NCBI GenBank assembly: GCA_003149575.1
Contig: QCWG01000001.1
Location: 1,556,334-1,620,333 of the forward strand
Direction of reading: 5' to 3'
Source of the DNA: Altererythrobacter sp. XM-24bin4
GTDB lineage: Bacteria > Pseudomonadota > Alphaproteobacteria > Sphingomonadales > Sphingomonadaceae
DNA length: 64,000 nucleotides
Each line of letters begins with the position of its first letter. Position 1 is the stretch's first letter. This document shows positions 21,114 through 31,131 of this stretch, in pieces. Both the position numbers and the translations under genes were made by a program. The notes beneath the pieces are model-generated. The model made no database searches and was not told the DNA's origin. It saw only the letters and a list, made by a program, of their open reading frames with translations.

Positions 21114-22496
21114 GTGGAAACCCCAGATACTCTTCTGGCTGCTCGCGGCGTCACCGATCACGAGGATCGTTTGCTTTCAGCGGATCAGCCCTTGGCTGAA
21201 TTGCAGCAGCGATGTGGCGGTGCGGTGCCAGGCAAGCTCGCCATTCCAGAACTGCTTGAGCTGGTCCAACAAGGCCGCGCCATGGGATTGCGTTTGGCTC
21301 GCGAATTCAGTGCGTCAGATGGTGATGGGCGCATCACCGGCTATGTCCGGATTCGTCCGTCTGGCGATGAAGCAGGCGGCGGCTGCGAAATACTGATTGA
21401 AAATTGGCGCCGCGAAACCGTTGGCGGTGAAGACGACCGGGAAGCAGCTTCGCGTCAGGATGCGATTGACCGAGCGACAGCGGAATTTTCCGCGCGTCTC
21501 GACGGCAAGCAGCGGCTTCTTGCGGGCGAGGGGGACGCACCGGACCTGGCCCAGCTGTTTGGCAAGACGCGCAAAGCGTCCGGCAAAATCTGGACAGAAT
21601 ATGTCACTCTGGTCGATATCGCTTATAAGCAACCGCTTCACTGGCGTTTGCTTGACGGTGCGAAGTGCAAGGTTGAGGGATCGCCGCGCAATTGGTTTGC
21701 ACGTCTGATCCCCGTTGGCAGTGATCAGATCATTCCAAGAGGTTTCGAGTTGCTTTTGGTGGCCGAACAACCGCTGATTGAAGCTGAGAAGCCTGGAGAG
21801 CAAAGCGGCAGCTCTCAACTGGTTGGGAATGCTCTAGCGCCTGCGCTGCGGCAGCCAGTCGCTCGCATCATTGCCAACGCAGACAAGATTCGCGGCCGTC
21901 TGGCTGGACCGATTCGTCAGGAGTATGCTGAATACGCGAGTGATATCGCATCCGCTGGACGTCATCTGGCAGCTTTGCTCGATGATCTCAATGATCTGGA
22001 AGCGGTAGAATCTCCCAATTTCAAGGTTGTGTCACAAGACCTTAATCTTGAGGATGTCGCGCATCAGGCGATCAAGATGCTGCATGCCAGAGCACAAGCG
22101 AAGTCGATCGAATTGGTCGGACCGGAAATTGGCGAGAGAGTAAGCGCACGCGGCGACGCGAAACGCATATTGCAGGTGGTGCTCAATTTGATGGGCAATG
22201 CGATCAACTATTCGCCTGAAGGCAGCACTGTGACAGTTGCGGTTTCCAAGGTTGGATCCAGCAAGGCCAGTATAGCCGTTTCAGACGAAGGCCCCGGTCT
22301 GTCGCCTGGACAGCTGGAGCGTGTGTTCGCCAAGTTTGAACGTCTGGGACGTTCCGGCGACGGTGGATCAGGCTTGGGCCTCTACATTTCCCGGCGTTTG
22401 GCGGAGGCAATGTCAGGATCTCTCGACGTGAAAAGCACGCCCGGAATAGGCGCAATTTTCACGCTAGAGCTACCAGCTGGTAAAAAGGCAATCTGA
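21114..22496 (+). CDS. histidine-kinase-like protein without the H-box histidine
   Basis: This 460-residue protein starts with GTG. Residues 1-220 are an unassigned, possibly PAS-like input region with no transmembrane helix. Residues 235-300 correspond to a dimerisation (HisKA) domain and 330-455 to a HATPase_c domain. The N, G1, F and G2 boxes are intact: NLMGNAINYSPEG, SDEGPGL, FAKFERLG and GSGLGLYISRRLA. The H-box reads APALRQPV where HELRTP(L/I) is expected, so Pro243 occupies the phospho-histidine position. ATP binding is probably kept while autophosphorylation at this site is not possible. It is a cytoplasmic pseudokinase candidate. Confidence 0.75.
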   Translation: METPDTLLAARGVTDHEDRLLSADQPLAELQQRCGGAVPGKLAIPELLELVQQGRAMGLRLAREFSASDGDGRITGYVRIRPSGDEAGGGCEILIENWRRETVGGEDDREAASRQDAIDRATAEFSARLDGKQRLLAGEGDAPDLAQLFGKTRKASGKIWTEYVTLVDIAYKQPLHWRLLDGAKCKVEGSPRNWFARLIPVGSDQIIPRGFELLLVAEQPLIEAEKPGEQSGSSQLVGNALAPALRQPVARIIANADKIRGRLAGPIRQEYAEYASDIASAGRHLAALLDDLNDLEAVESPNFKVVSQDLNLEDVAHQAIKMLHARAQAKSIELVGPEIGERVSARGDAKRILQVVLNLMGNAINYSPEGSTVTVAVSKVGSSKASIAVSDEGPGLSPGQLERVFAKFERLGRSGDGGSGLGLYISRRLAEAMSGSLDVKSTPGIGAIFTLELPAGKKAI

Positions 22497-22507
22497 ATCG
22501 CGGCAGT

Positions 22508-22717
22508 TCAACGCCCGATGCGGCTTGAGCCCCATAGCAGCACAAGTCCGACAAGCACGGTGATGCCGCCGTAAAGTGCCCAGCTGCGATCTGCGAGCAT
22601 AAAGCTTTCCGCAGGCCACATCACAATACCGAGGCCTTGGAGAGCCCACAATCCGCCTGACAACACCAGCGCGACGCCGAATACCATCATGACGAATTTT
22701 AGAATGCGCGTTCCCAC
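22508..22717 (-). CDS. small two-helix membrane protein, unknown
   Basis: This 69-residue ORF lies immediately downstream of gltA (3 bases). It begins MGTRILKFVMMVFGVALVL and has hydrophobic helices at about residues 8-30 and 43-64. The inter-helix loop contains the PAESFMLADRSW segment and the tail is basic (SSRIGR). No known family is recognised. Its position suggests it shares the gltA transcript. It faces the kinase-like gene tail to tail. Confidence 0.55.
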   Translation of the reverse strand: MGTRILKFVMMVFGVALVLSGGLWALQGLGIVMWPAESFMLADRSWALYGGITVLVGLVLLWGSSRIGR

Positions 22718-22720
22718 GGC

Positions 22721-24007
22721 TTAGCGCTGACCCACCGGTACATAGTCGCGCTCTGTCGGGCCTGTGTAGAGTTGGCGCGGACGTCCGATTACCTGCGCGG
22801 GATCGGATATCATTTCATTCCACTGGGCAACCCAGCCTACGGTGCGTGCGAGAGCGAAGAGTGCGGTGAACATCGTTGTTGGGAAACCGATCGAGCTGAG
22901 AATGATGCCCGAATAGAAGTCAACGTTCGGGAACAGCTTTTTCTCTCGGAAATAGTCATCGTTCAGCGCGAGCTCTTCGAGGCGAAGTGCGGTTTCGAAG
23001 ACCGGATCGTCAACGTTGAGCGCGTCAAACACTTCACGCAGCGTCTGTTGCATGACAGTCGCGCGTGGGTCATAGTTTTTGTAGACGCGGTGGCCAAAGC
23101 CCATCAGGCGAAACGGATCGTTCTTGTCCTTCGCGCGCTCGATATAATGCGGAATGCGATCAGGTGACCCAATTTCCTGCAGCATATTAAGCGCGGCTTC
23201 GTTCGCACCACCATGTGCCGGGCCCCACAGGCACGCGATACCTGCCGCAATACACGCAAAAGGGTTGGCGCCAGACGAGCCGGCAAGGCGTACCGTCGAA
23301 GTAGAAGCGTTCTGTTCATGGTCCGCATGCAGGATGAAAATGCGATCCATCGCCTTCTCGATGGCCGGATGCACTTCATACTCTTCGGCGGGCACACCAA
23401 AGGTCATACGAAGGAAGTTGCCGGTATAGCTCAATGAATTGTCCGGCTGCATCATTGGCTGACCGATCGAATATTTATAAGCCATTGCCGCAATCGTCGG
23501 CATTTTCGCAATCAGTCGGTGGCTGCTGATCTTGCGGTGCTCAGGATCAGAGATGTCCGTGCTGTCATGATAGAAAGCCGAAAGCGCGCCGACCACGCCG
23601 CACATGATCGCCATAGGGTGTGCATCACGGCGGAAACCCTGATAGAATTGACGAAGTTGATCATGCAGCATGGTGTGGCGCGTGATCGTGTAGGTGAAGT
23701 CATCCAGATCAGCCTGGCTCGGCAGCTCGCCGTTCAACAGGAGGTAGGAGACTTCCATGAAGCTTGAATGTTCGGCCAGTTGACCGATCGGATAACCGCG
23801 GTGCAGCAGAACGCCTTCATTGCCATCAATATAGGTGAGGGCACTTTCGCAGCTGGCGGTTGATTTGTAGCCGGGATCGAAAGTGAAAGCGCCGGTTTGA
23901 CCATAAAGCTTCCGGATATCGACCACATCTGGGCCAACACTGCCACTAACAACAGGGAACTCGTGCGTTTGACCGCCAAGCTCGAGTTTCGCGTTTGTGT
24001 CCGACAA
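22721..24007 (-). CDS. gltA: citrate synthase (type II)
   Basis: This enzyme condenses acetyl-CoA and oxaloacetate as the entry step of the TCA cycle. The 428-residue protein carries the active-site signatures [27 protein letters not shown] and NVDFYSGI, plus the N-terminal beta-rich extension typical of hexameric NADH-sensitive type II enzymes. It is transcribed on the - strand downstream of gltX with a 28-base gap. Confidence 0.97.
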   Translation of the reverse strand: MSDTNAKLELGGQTHEFPVVSGSVGPDVVDIRKLYGQTGAFTFDPGYKSTASCESALTYIDGNEGVLLHRGYPIGQLAEHSSFMEVSYLLLNGELPSQADLDDFTYTITRHTMLHDQLRQFYQGFRRDAHPMAIMCGVVGALSAFYHDSTDISDPEHRKISSHRLIAKMPTIAAMAYKYSIGQPMMQPDNSLSYTGNFLRMTFGVPAEEYEVHPAIEKAMDRIFILHADHEQNASTSTVRLAGSSGANPFACIAAGIACLWGPAHGGANEAALNMLQEIGSPDRIPHYIERAKDKNDPFRLMGFGHRVYKNYDPRATVMQQTLREVFDALNVDDPVFETALRLEELALNDDYFREKKLFPNVDFYSGIILSSIGFPTTMFTALFALARTVGWVAQWNEMISDPAQVIGRPRQLYTGPTERDYVPVGQR

Positions 24008-24035
24008 AATACGTCTCCTTCAATCCTGCGTAACG

Positions 24036-25469
24036 TCAGCCCGCTGCAGCAGCCTGCGCGTCGATCCGGGCCAAAGCCTCTTCCCGTCCCAATAGGACCA
24101 GAACATCGAAAATACCGGGCGAGGTCGTCGTTCCGGTAAGCGCTGCGCGCAGGGGCTGCGCGAGCTTGCCGAGACCCAGCTCGAGTTCTTCGGCGAGTGA
24201 TTTTGTAGTGGCTTCGAGCGCGTCGATTGTCCAGTTATTTTCCGCCTTCAGGCGCTCGGAAAGTGTGCTCAGGTTTGCGCGTGCCCCATCATCCAGCAAA
24301 CTTGCCGCCTTCTCGGTCATTTCGAGAGGGCGCTGCTTGAACAGAAAAGCTGCGCCTTCTGCGAGCTCATGGGTGTTCTTTGCGCGGTTTTTCAGCACTG
24401 GCATCGCACGGGTAAGCAGGTCCAGATCCACCTCTGAACCAATCAGAGGTGCACATATACTGGCCAGCCGCGCGTCATCGGCTTCGCGGATGTAGCAGCC
24501 GTTCAAGTTCTCGAGCTTCTTCATGTCGAAGCGCGAGGGGCTTTTTCCGACGCCGCTCAAGTCGAACAGTTCGATCGCTTCTTCGCGGGAAATCTCTTCG
24601 CGGTCGCCGTGCCCCCAACCAAGTCTAAGCAGGTAATTGGACAGCGCTTCGGGAAGAATGCCATGCTCGTCACGATAGGCTTCCGCACCGAGCGAGCCGT
24701 GCCGTTTAGACATCTTTGCCCCATCCGAACCGTGAATCAGCGGTACATGCGCATAGACTGGCGGCTCCCAATCACCTTCGATTTCATGCATCGCATGATA
24801 AATCGGAAGCTGGCGAAACGCGTTGTTCAAATGATCGTCGCCCCGTATCACGTGGGTCACCCCCATATCATGATCATCGACCACAGCCGCCAGCATATAT
24901 GTTGGCGTACCATCAGCGCGCAGTATGATGTAATCGTCAATCTCTTCGTTGCGCACGGTAACACGGCCCTGGACCGCGTCATCGATCGAGGTCTCACCTT
25001 CAGTCGGTGTCTTTAAGCGAACTACGAATGGCGTACCCGCGGGAGCTTCCGATGGGTCACGATCACGCCAGCGGCCGTCATAGCGCATGGGCAGCTTATT
25101 AGCGCGCTGCTCTGCACGCATTTGCTCAAGATCTTCGGGCGTTGCGAAGCATTTGTAGGCGTGGCCTGCCTCAAGCAGTTTGTTAGCCACTTCGGCATGG
25201 CGATCCGCCCTCTGCGATTGAAACGTCGGCTCTTCATCGTAGTCGAGCCCTAGCCAATCCAGCGCGTCCAGGATCGCATCGATGGCTTCTTGCGTCGAGC
25301 GCTTCTTGTCTGTGTCTTCAATCCGCAACAGCGCCTTGCCGCCGTGATGGCGGGCATAGAGCCAGTTAAACAACGCGGTCCGCGCTCCGCCGATATGCAG
25401 GAAACCCGTGGGGGATGGCGCAAATCGCGTCACCACTTCCCTGGTGCGAGCGCCGCTTTCGCTTGCCAT
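24036..25469 (-). CDS. gltX: glutamate--tRNA ligase
   Basis: This is a class I aminoacyl-tRNA synthetase charging tRNA-Glu, and possibly tRNA-Gln for the transamidation route. The 477-residue protein shows the HIGH-type signature HIGGARTAL near residue 22 and the KMSKS-type loop [10 protein letters not shown] near residue 250. Between them is RFAPSPTG-type substrate recognition and a catalytic core lacking zinc-binding cysteines. The C-terminal helical anticodon-binding domain is present. It is divergent from the comEC relic. Confidence 0.96.
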   Translation of the reverse strand: MASESGARTREVVTRFAPSPTGFLHIGGARTALFNWLYARHHGGKALLRIEDTDKKRSTQEAIDAILDALDWLGLDYDEEPTFQSQRADRHAEVANKLLEAGHAYKCFATPEDLEQMRAEQRANKLPMRYDGRWRDRDPSEAPAGTPFVVRLKTPTEGETSIDDAVQGRVTVRNEEIDDYIILRADGTPTYMLAAVVDDHDMGVTHVIRGDDHLNNAFRQLPIYHAMHEIEGDWEPPVYAHVPLIHGSDGAKMSKRHGSLGAEAYRDEHGILPEALSNYLLRLGWGHGDREEISREEAIELFDLSGVGKSPSRFDMKKLENLNGCYIREADDARLASICAPLIGSEVDLDLLTRAMPVLKNRAKNTHELAEGAAFLFKQRPLEMTEKAASLLDDGARANLSTLSERLKAENNWTIDALEATTKSLAEELELGLGKLAQPLRAALTGTTTSPGIFDVLVLLGREEALARIDAQAAAAG

Positions 25470-25577
25470 AAGACGTTGTTTCCTTTCCTATGCCGGGATG
25501 GCCATGCACCATACGCCAGTGGTGCCCACAGGGGCGCCGCCGAGACAAGCGATGCTGCAGCGCAGCGTCAATGGCGC

Positions 25578-26199
25578 ATGCCGCTTTCCATGTCCAGCCT
25601 CACCTCGTCGTGCGAACATTTTTTGAGCGCCTCCGGTTTTGACCGTGGGCCGTGGTTGGTTGTGGCGTTTGCTGGGCTTTGTTCCTGCTGGAGTTGAAGC
25701 TGCGATCTTGGTGGCGACACCGGTGCCTGAGATCCTGATTTCGCGAGATGGACGGCACGTCGGGATCACGATTCCAACGGAGAATGGCGCTCAGCTTGCG
25801 AGTTTGCGTGATACGCGTTCCGATTATGCACGTGAAAACTCGATGGAGCTAGCGAGCGTGAAGGGCGATCCAATTCCCATGGCGGATTGGCCGAGTGCAT
25901 ATTGCACGTCTGAATTTTGTAAGATGGCACTCACGCGTGATGGGCACGACTGGAAATTGCTGATGGCGCGAAACAACATGCGGGTTGAAGAACGCGCCCT
26001 TGCCGCTGCTTGCGAGCTGGCCGACATAGTGGTTGCGGACAGATGGCTGCCACGCTCATGCCAACCGCGATGGTTCAAGGCTGATATCACGTCTCTTGAA
26101 CAGTCCGGAGGACTGGCGATCCTACTTCGCGAACAATCGATTGTGCAGGTTGCTGACCATCAGGGGGAGCATGGGTGGTGGCGCGCCGAGCCCGATTAG
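25578..26199 (+). pseudogene. comEC: comEC/rec2 competence gene, relic with large internal deletion
   Basis: Two ComEC pieces lie back to back in different frames. The first, from ATG 25578, reads into EHFLSASGFDRGPWLVVAF, the usual N-terminus of sphingomonad ComEC, and hits a stop at 25695-25697. The second frame, from about 25690 to the stop at 26197-26199, contains SRDGRHVGI, LRDTRSDYARENSMELA and ADRWLPRSCQPRWFKAD. These match the extreme C-terminal part. Normal ComEC is about 700 residues, so roughly 500 codons of channel and nuclease domain are missing, with a frameshift at the junction. DNA uptake through ComEC is therefore not supported by this locus. Confidence 0.75.
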
Positions 26200-26252
26200 G
26201 GCGGGGAACCGCTAGATAGCCGAACGGTCCCGGCGCGCACTGGGGACAATCG

Positions 26253-26939
26253 TTAGTGGTAACGCCTAAGCAGCCCTGCAAGCTTTCCTTGCACCGCGAC
26301 TTCGTGCGGTTGATAGATCTGAGGGCTGTAAGCTCCATTCGCGGGATCCAACCGGATCATGCCATTCTCACGACGAAGATATTTGAGTGTTGCCTCTTCA
26401 TTGCGAACCAACGCCACGACAATCTCACCATCACGCGCGCTTTCGGCGCGCTTGATCAAGGCATAGTCGCCATCGAAAATGCCGGCCTCGATCATCGAGT
26501 CGCCGGATACCTCAAGAGCATAATGTTCACCGGGGCCAAGCAGAGCGGCAGGAACCGGCATGCTTGACTGGCCCTCCAGCGCTTCAATCGGAGCACCCGC
26601 AGCGATGCGGCCGTGTAGCGGGACATCGATAATGTCATTGGCAGCTTTGCGCGCTGCTGGGGGAGGGCTGGTCACACGAGCAACAAGATCATTTGCCGGC
26701 GAAGAACGTCCCACAGGAGTCGCATCTTCCGGCATCTTGATCACTTCAAGCGCGCGCGCGCGATTGGCCAGGCGCCGGATAAATCCACGCTCTTCCAATG
26801 CTGAAATCAAGCGGTGCACGCCTGACTTGCTCTTAAGATCAAGCGCTCCTTTCATCTCTTCGAAACTCGGAGAAATGCCGGTCTCTTCCAAACGCTGCTG
26901 GATGAAACGGATCAACTCGTGCTGCTTTGCCGTCAGCAT
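26253..26939 (-). CDS. lexA: LexA repressor / SOS autopeptidase
   Basis: This is the transcriptional repressor of the SOS regulon, self-cleaving when RecA filaments form. The 228-residue protein has an N-terminal winged helix (residues 1-65, with [17 protein letters not shown] as the recognition region). The cleavage bond Ala114-Gly115 lies in [10 protein letters not shown]. The catalytic Ser148 is in SGDSMIEAG and the catalytic Lys186 in EATLKYL. It is on the - strand with its own SOS box upstream (26987-27001), so it is autoregulated. Confidence 0.97.
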   Translation of the reverse strand: MLTAKQHELIRFIQQRLEETGISPSFEEMKGALDLKSKSGVHRLISALEERGFIRRLANRARALEVIKMPEDATPVGRSSPANDLVARVTSPPPAARKAANDIIDVPLHGRIAAGAPIEALEGQSSMPVPAALLGPGEHYALEVSGDSMIEAGIFDGDYALIKRAESARDGEIVVALVRNEEATLKYLRRENGMIRLDPANGAYSPQIYQPHEVAVQGKLAGLLRRYH

Positions 26940-26986
26940 GGCGAAAACCTCCTATGGGCGCCTGTCCTGTGCTCACACTTTATGGT

Positions 26987-27001
26987 GAACGAATGCGGAA
27001 C
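26987..27001 (-). promoter_or_regulatory. LexA operator (alphaproteobacterial SOS box)
   Basis: Read on the - strand the site is GTTCCGCATTCGTTC, an exact GTTC-N7-GTTC direct repeat. That is the known SOS box of alphaproteobacteria. It ends 47 bases upstream of the lexA start codon, between moeA and lexA. It indicates that lexA is transcribed from its own LexA-repressed promoter rather than only by read-through from moeA. Confidence 0.85.
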
Positions 27002-27025
27002 AATTAGGCAACGAAAATCGGTAAG

Positions 27026-28222
27026 TCAAGCAATTCCGCCATTTTTCAGCAGTAGGCACGGAACAAGTGTTCCCGCTTCGATCTCGACTGCGTGGGCGGG
27101 GCGGTCGATCAGGCAATTGGTATGAGCCAATGCCGCGAGGGCCGAGGAGTCTTGCGAGTCGGCCAGCCTTACGGTTTCGCCATCCCAAATTGCGCGAAGG
27201 AATTCGCGACGCGATCCAATTCCGGGAAGGGTGCTTCCGGCGGTCAGGTTGGTCCTGAAAGGTAGGGGCTGACTTGCTCCCATTGCCGCGTGTACAAGCG
27301 GCACCACGAATAGAAAGCATGTGACGAAGCTCGATACCGGGTTGCCGGGCAGTCCGAAGATCACTTGCGCGCCTTTGGTCGCGACCATGATCGGTTTCCC
27401 CGGCTTCATTGCGACTTTCCAGAAGTCCAGACTCGCGCCCCAGGCCTCAAGCGCCGGGCGCATCAGATCATGATCGCCGACTGAAGCGCCGCCGGTGGTA
27501 ACCAACATGTCTGCGTCCCCAGCCTTAGCTAGCGCGAATGCGAGCGCTTCATGATCGTCAGGGACCGGTCCGAGCCTCACCACTTCACAGCCCAGTTCTG
27601 CCAGCATTGCGCCGATCATCGCGCCGTTGCTGGCCGGGATATGATGATCTGCACATTCAGCAGGATCAGCCACCAATTCATCGCCGCTGTCGAGCACCGC
27701 AACCTTAGGAGTAATGCGTACACCGAGGGTGCCGTGGCCCGCGCCCAGTGCCAGCGCTAATTGCGCAGGACCTACGCGCGTACCTGCTGGCAACACGTGG
27801 TCGCCCTTTGAAAAATCAAACCCTCGTTGGCGTACGTGACGCAATGCGTTTGGGAAGTCCTGAAAGCAGGCGACAGTTTGATCGGTAACTTGCGCATTCT
27901 CCTGGATCAGCACGCGATCTGCGCCTCTCGGTAAATGTGCGCCGGTCGAAATACGCACGGTTTCGCCTTGAGACAACGTGCGATCAAACGGCGCACCGGC
28001 GCGACTTTCCCCAACCAGCGCCCAAGGACCGGGCGCATCGCCGCCAATCGCATAGCCATCCATCGCGGAGAGATCCGCGGGTGGTTGTGTGCGCAGTGCT
28101 TGCAAATCCTCAGCTAGGTATCGCCCGATTGCTGCCTCAACCGGCACAGTTTCAATCCGCATTTGCGGCGCTAGCGCCAGAACGCGTTCCTGCGCTTCTT
28201 CCAATGTAAGCATCGCGTTCAT
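27026..28222 (-). CDS. moeA: molybdopterin molybdenumtransferase
   Basis: This inserts molybdate into adenylylated molybdopterin to make molybdenum cofactor. The 398-residue protein has the MoeA domain order. LSAMDGYAI lies near residue 50, GDEL near residue 178, the MoCF signature [11 protein letters not shown] near residue 240, and GLPGNPVSS near residue 290. The start overlaps the moaC stop by 4 bases, so the two cofactor genes are translationally coupled at the end of the trp block. Confidence 0.95.
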   Translation of the reverse strand: MNAMLTLEEAQERVLALAPQMRIETVPVEAAIGRYLAEDLQALRTQPPADLSAMDGYAIGGDAPGPWALVGESRAGAPFDRTLSQGETVRISTGAHLPRGADRVLIQENAQVTDQTVACFQDFPNALRHVRQRGFDFSKGDHVLPAGTRVGPAQLALALGAGHGTLGVRITPKVAVLDSGDELVADPAECADHHIPASNGAMIGAMLAELGCEVVRLGPVPDDHEALAFALAKAGDADMLVTTGGASVGDHDLMRPALEAWGASLDFWKVAMKPGKPIMVATKGAQVIFGLPGNPVSSFVTCFLFVVPLVHAAMGASQPLPFRTNLTAGSTLPGIGSRREFLRAIWDGETVRLADSQDSSALAALAHTNCLIDRPAHAVEIEAGTLVPCLLLKNGGIA

Positions 28223-28698
28223 TGTAAGTCTGCGGTCCAGTGGCCGGATTTGCCGCCCAGCTTCTCAAGCAGCCGAACCTCGCCGATTACCATGCCTTTA
28301 TCGAGCGCTTTGGCCATATCATAGACAGTCAGCAGCGCTGTGGAGGCAGCCACCATGGCTTCCATCTCTACGCCGGTCTTGCCGGTGAGCGATGCGGTTG
28401 CAGTAACGCGCACGCCGTTGTCTTCAAACGTGAATTCGACATTGACTGCGTCAAGGCTGAGTGGATGGCAAAGCGGGATCAGCTCGCCTGTCTTCTTGGC
28501 CGCCATGATCGCCGCAACGCGGGCTGTGCCCAAGACGTCTCCCTTGGGTGCATCGCCAGCCTTGATCGCGGCCAGGGCCTCTGAGCTCATGCGGATAATT
28601 CCGCCCGCTTTCGCCATTCGTTGAGTGGCTGGTTTTGCGCCGACATCCACCATGCGTGCGGTGCCGGTCTCATCGAGATGCGTCAGGCGTTTGCTCAT
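28219..28698 (-). CDS. moaC: cyclic pyranopterin monophosphate synthase
   Basis: With MoaA this makes cyclic pyranopterin monophosphate in molybdenum cofactor synthesis. I start at ATG 28698 ([12 protein letters not shown]), behind AGGCGAT, rather than 19 codons upstream. The resulting 159 residues match family length. Catalytic-region signatures are [25 protein letters not shown] and [13 protein letters not shown]. It sits 22 bases after trpC and overlaps moeA. Confidence 0.95.
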   Translation of the reverse strand: MSKRLTHLDETGTARMVDVGAKPATQRMAKAGGIIRMSSEALAAIKAGDAPKGDVLGTARVAAIMAAKKTGELIPLCHPLSLDAVNVEFTFEDNGVRVTATASLTGKTGVEMEAMVAASTALLTVYDMAKALDKGMVIGEVRLLEKLGGKSGHWTADLQ

Positions 28699-28720
28699 AG
28701 ATCGCCTTTCTGGCCGATCA

Positions 28721-29506
28721 TCAGCCTTGCAGCAATGCTCGAGTTGCCAATTCAACGTCTTCCTGACGCATCAAGCTTTCGCCGACCAGGAACGTCCGAA
28801 TTCCTGCCTCCGCCAATCGCTGGCAATCCGCGTGGCTGTTGATCCCGCTTTCACCAACCAGCAACGTTCCTTCGGGCGCAAGTGGAGCAAGCCGTTCGGT
28901 CGTGGCAAGGTCCGTGATGAAGGTTTTCAGATCGCGATTGTTGACACCGATCAGCCGCGATTTGAGCTTGGCTGCGCGTTCCATCTCGGCCTCGTCATGC
29001 ACTTCGACCAGGACATCCATATTCCGCTCGATCGCAGCTGCCTCGATCTCCGCCATCACGGAGTCTTCCAGAGCTGCAACAATGACCAGGATCGCATCCG
29101 CGCCGATGCTGCGTGCTTCGGCGACTTGCCATGGGTCAACCATGAAATCCTTGCGCAACACTGGGAGGTCGCAAGCCGTGCGGGCAGCCTTGAGGTAATC
29201 TTCATGCCCTTGAAAATAGGGTGCGTCGGTGAGGACTGACAGACACATCGCGCCGCCTGCTTCATAGGCCTTGGCATGGTCTACCGGCTGAAAATTCGCG
29301 CGTATCAATCCTTTCGAAGGGGAGGCTTTCTTGATCTCCGCGATCAGCGCAAAACCGGTTTCGGCTTTGATGCGGAGTGCTGCTTCGAACCCGCGCGGGA
29401 CCGATTGGCCAGCGGCACGATGATCCAGCGCGGTGACAGAACGCTCGGCGCGGCGCTGAGCCACTTCGATCCGCTTATTGGCGCAGATTTCCTCAAGCTT
29501 GTTCAT
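28721..29506 (-). CDS. trpC: indole-3-glycerol phosphate synthase
   Basis: This TIM-barrel enzyme closes the indole ring in tryptophan synthesis. The 261-residue protein shows [14 protein letters not shown] near residue 52, [12 protein letters not shown] near residue 115 and [10 protein letters not shown] near residue 183. LLVGESGI is near residue 215. It is monofunctional, without fusion to TrpF. Its ATG lies directly against the trpD stop. Confidence 0.96.
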   Translation of the reverse strand: MNKLEEICANKRIEVAQRRAERSVTALDHRAAGQSVPRGFEAALRIKAETGFALIAEIKKASPSKGLIRANFQPVDHAKAYEAGGAMCLSVLTDAPYFQGHEDYLKAARTACDLPVLRKDFMVDPWQVAEARSIGADAILVIVAALEDSVMAEIEAAAIERNMDVLVEVHDEAEMERAAKLKSRLIGVNNRDLKTFITDLATTERLAPLAPEGTLLVGESGINSHADCQRLAEAGIRTFLVGESLMRQEDVELATRALLQG

Positions 29507-30499
29507 TTACTGAGCCAGCTCAATCCAGCGAGAGAGCATTTGCGCCGCCTTGCCGCTATCAAGCGCTTCGGCTGCCATCTCCGCTCCGGTGCCCCAGTCA
29601 TCCGTTCTACCCGCTACGATCAGCGTCGCTGAAGCATTGAGCAACACCGCATCGCGATAGGGCCCCGGTGTGCCCTCGAGGAGTGCTTTCAAAGCTTTAG
29701 CATTGTGTGTCGCATCGCCGCCGCGAATGGCCTCTACCGGAGCATGCGGCAAGCCCACCATGCCTGCATCGACCCGGCGCATTTCAAACTCGCTTCCGGT
29801 TACATCAGCAAGTTCGTTTCCGCCGGCTAGGCTCAGTTCGTCGAGGCCCTCATCTCCGGAGACAATGAATGTGCGCTCTGTCCCCAGACGCGCTTTGGCA
29901 TCTGCGTAGATGGGCACATAGGCGGGTCGGGCAATGCCGATCAGTTGGCGGGTAACGCTTGCCGGATTGGAAAGCGGCCCCATCAGGTTGAAGATCGTGC
30001 GCTTGCCCAATTTCTGGCGGATTGGCTGAATGCGACCCATCGCAGGGTGGTGGTTCTTCGCAAAAAGGAAGCAGATGCCGATTTCGGAGAGCGTCTTTTC
30101 GGCTGTTCGTCCTGCTGCGTCCATGTCGAGACCGAGTGCTTCGAGCGTATCTGCTGCGCCGGACTTGCTGGACGCCGCACGGTTGCCATGCTTTGCCACT
30201 GGCACGCCGCAAGCCGCCACAACCAGAGAGACGGCAGTCGAAACGTTGAGCGTGTGATGCCCGTCGCCGCCGGTTCCACAGCAATCGACCGCACCTTCGG
30301 GTGCTTCGATCGGAATCAGCCGCGCGCGCAATGCCCGTGCAGCGCCGGCTATTTCTTCTGCTGTTTCGCTGCGCTCGGTCATCGCCAGCAGGAAACGCGA
30401 GATTTCTTCATCGGAAGCATCGCCGTCCAGTATCCAGCCGAAGACTTCTTCAGCCTCGGCTTCGCTCATATGAGGGACTGCGAGGGGAAGTGTCTTCAT
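29507..30499 (-). CDS. trpD: anthranilate phosphoribosyltransferase
   Basis: This transfers phosphoribose to anthranilate in the second step of tryptophan synthesis. The PRPP loop [17 protein letters not shown] near residue 76 and [21 protein letters not shown] (in two pieces, residues 104-124) are diagnostic. I start at ATG 30499 ([12 protein letters not shown]), which overlaps the trpG stop by 4 bases, giving 330 residues. A longer reading from 30529 would lie inside trpG. Confidence 0.96.
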   Translation of the reverse strand: MKTLPLAVPHMSEAEAEEVFGWILDGDASDEEISRFLLAMTERSETAEEIAGAARALRARLIPIEAPEGAVDCCGTGGDGHHTLNVSTAVSLVVAACGVPVAKHGNRAASSKSGAADTLEALGLDMDAAGRTAEKTLSEIGICFLFAKNHHPAMGRIQPIRQKLGKRTIFNLMGPLSNPASVTRQLIGIARPAYVPIYADAKARLGTERTFIVSGDEGLDELSLAGGNELADVTGSEFEMRRVDAGMVGLPHAPVEAIRGGDATHNAKALKALLEGTPGPYRDAVLLNASATLIVAGRTDDWGTGAEMAAEALDSGKAAQMLSRWIELAQ

Positions 30500-31083
30500 T
30501 CTGCCAGTTCTTTCGTTTCGATGCCGCATTCGCGCAGGAAATTCGCCAGCAGCGCATGCCCATGTTCGGTCGCGATGCTTTCCGGGTGAAACTGTACGCC
30601 GTGGATCGGCAAATCGCGGTGGCGGAACCCCATTGTGTAGCCGTCATCCGACGTCGCATTGACCACTAGCTCCTCTGACTGATCCTGCACCACCAAGCTG
30701 TGATAGCGTGTCGCGGTAAAGGGCGAGGGCAGGCCGGCGAACACACCGGAACCGTCATGCGACACCGGTGAAGTCTTTCCGTGCATCAGGCCGCCGCGTT
30801 CAACCCGCCCGCCAAAATGCTGTCCGATGGACTGGTGTCCAAGACACACTCCCAAGAGAGGCCTACGGGAATCTGCACATGCTGCAACTAGATCCAGGCT
30901 AATGCCAGCTTCATTGGGCGTGCATGGGCCGGGCGAAATCAAAAAACCTGCGGCATTGGTTTGCAACGCGTCAGCCGCGCTAAGCGCATCATTTCGCTCA
31001 ACCCGCACCTCTGCGCCCAGTTCCATCAAATAGTGGACCAGGTTGAACGTGAAGCTGTCGTAATTGTCGATAACAAGGATCAT
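30496..31083 (-). CDS. trpG: anthranilate synthase component II (glutamine amidotransferase)
   Basis: This is the class I glutaminase subunit that feeds ammonia to TrpE. The 195-residue protein has the nucleophile elbow [15 protein letters not shown] with its Cys near residue 80. HGKTS and the His/Glu pair in [14 protein letters not shown] follow. It could in principle also serve aminodeoxychorismate synthesis, as in other amphibolic TrpG/PabA proteins. It is on the same strand as trpE but separated from it by two unrelated genes. Confidence 0.95.
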   Translation of the reverse strand: MILVIDNYDSFTFNLVHYLMELGAEVRVERNDALSAADALQTNAAGFLISPGPCTPNEAGISLDLVAACADSRRPLLGVCLGHQSIGQHFGGRVERGGLMHGKTSPVSHDGSGVFAGLPSPFTATRYHSLVVQDQSEELVVNATSDDGYTMGFRHRDLPIHGVQFHPESIATEHGHALLANFLRECGIETKELAE

Positions 31084-31131
31084 TGCGATGCCGCCTTCGC
31101 GGTTTGCTTGCCCGCGATCAAGAAAGTTTTG

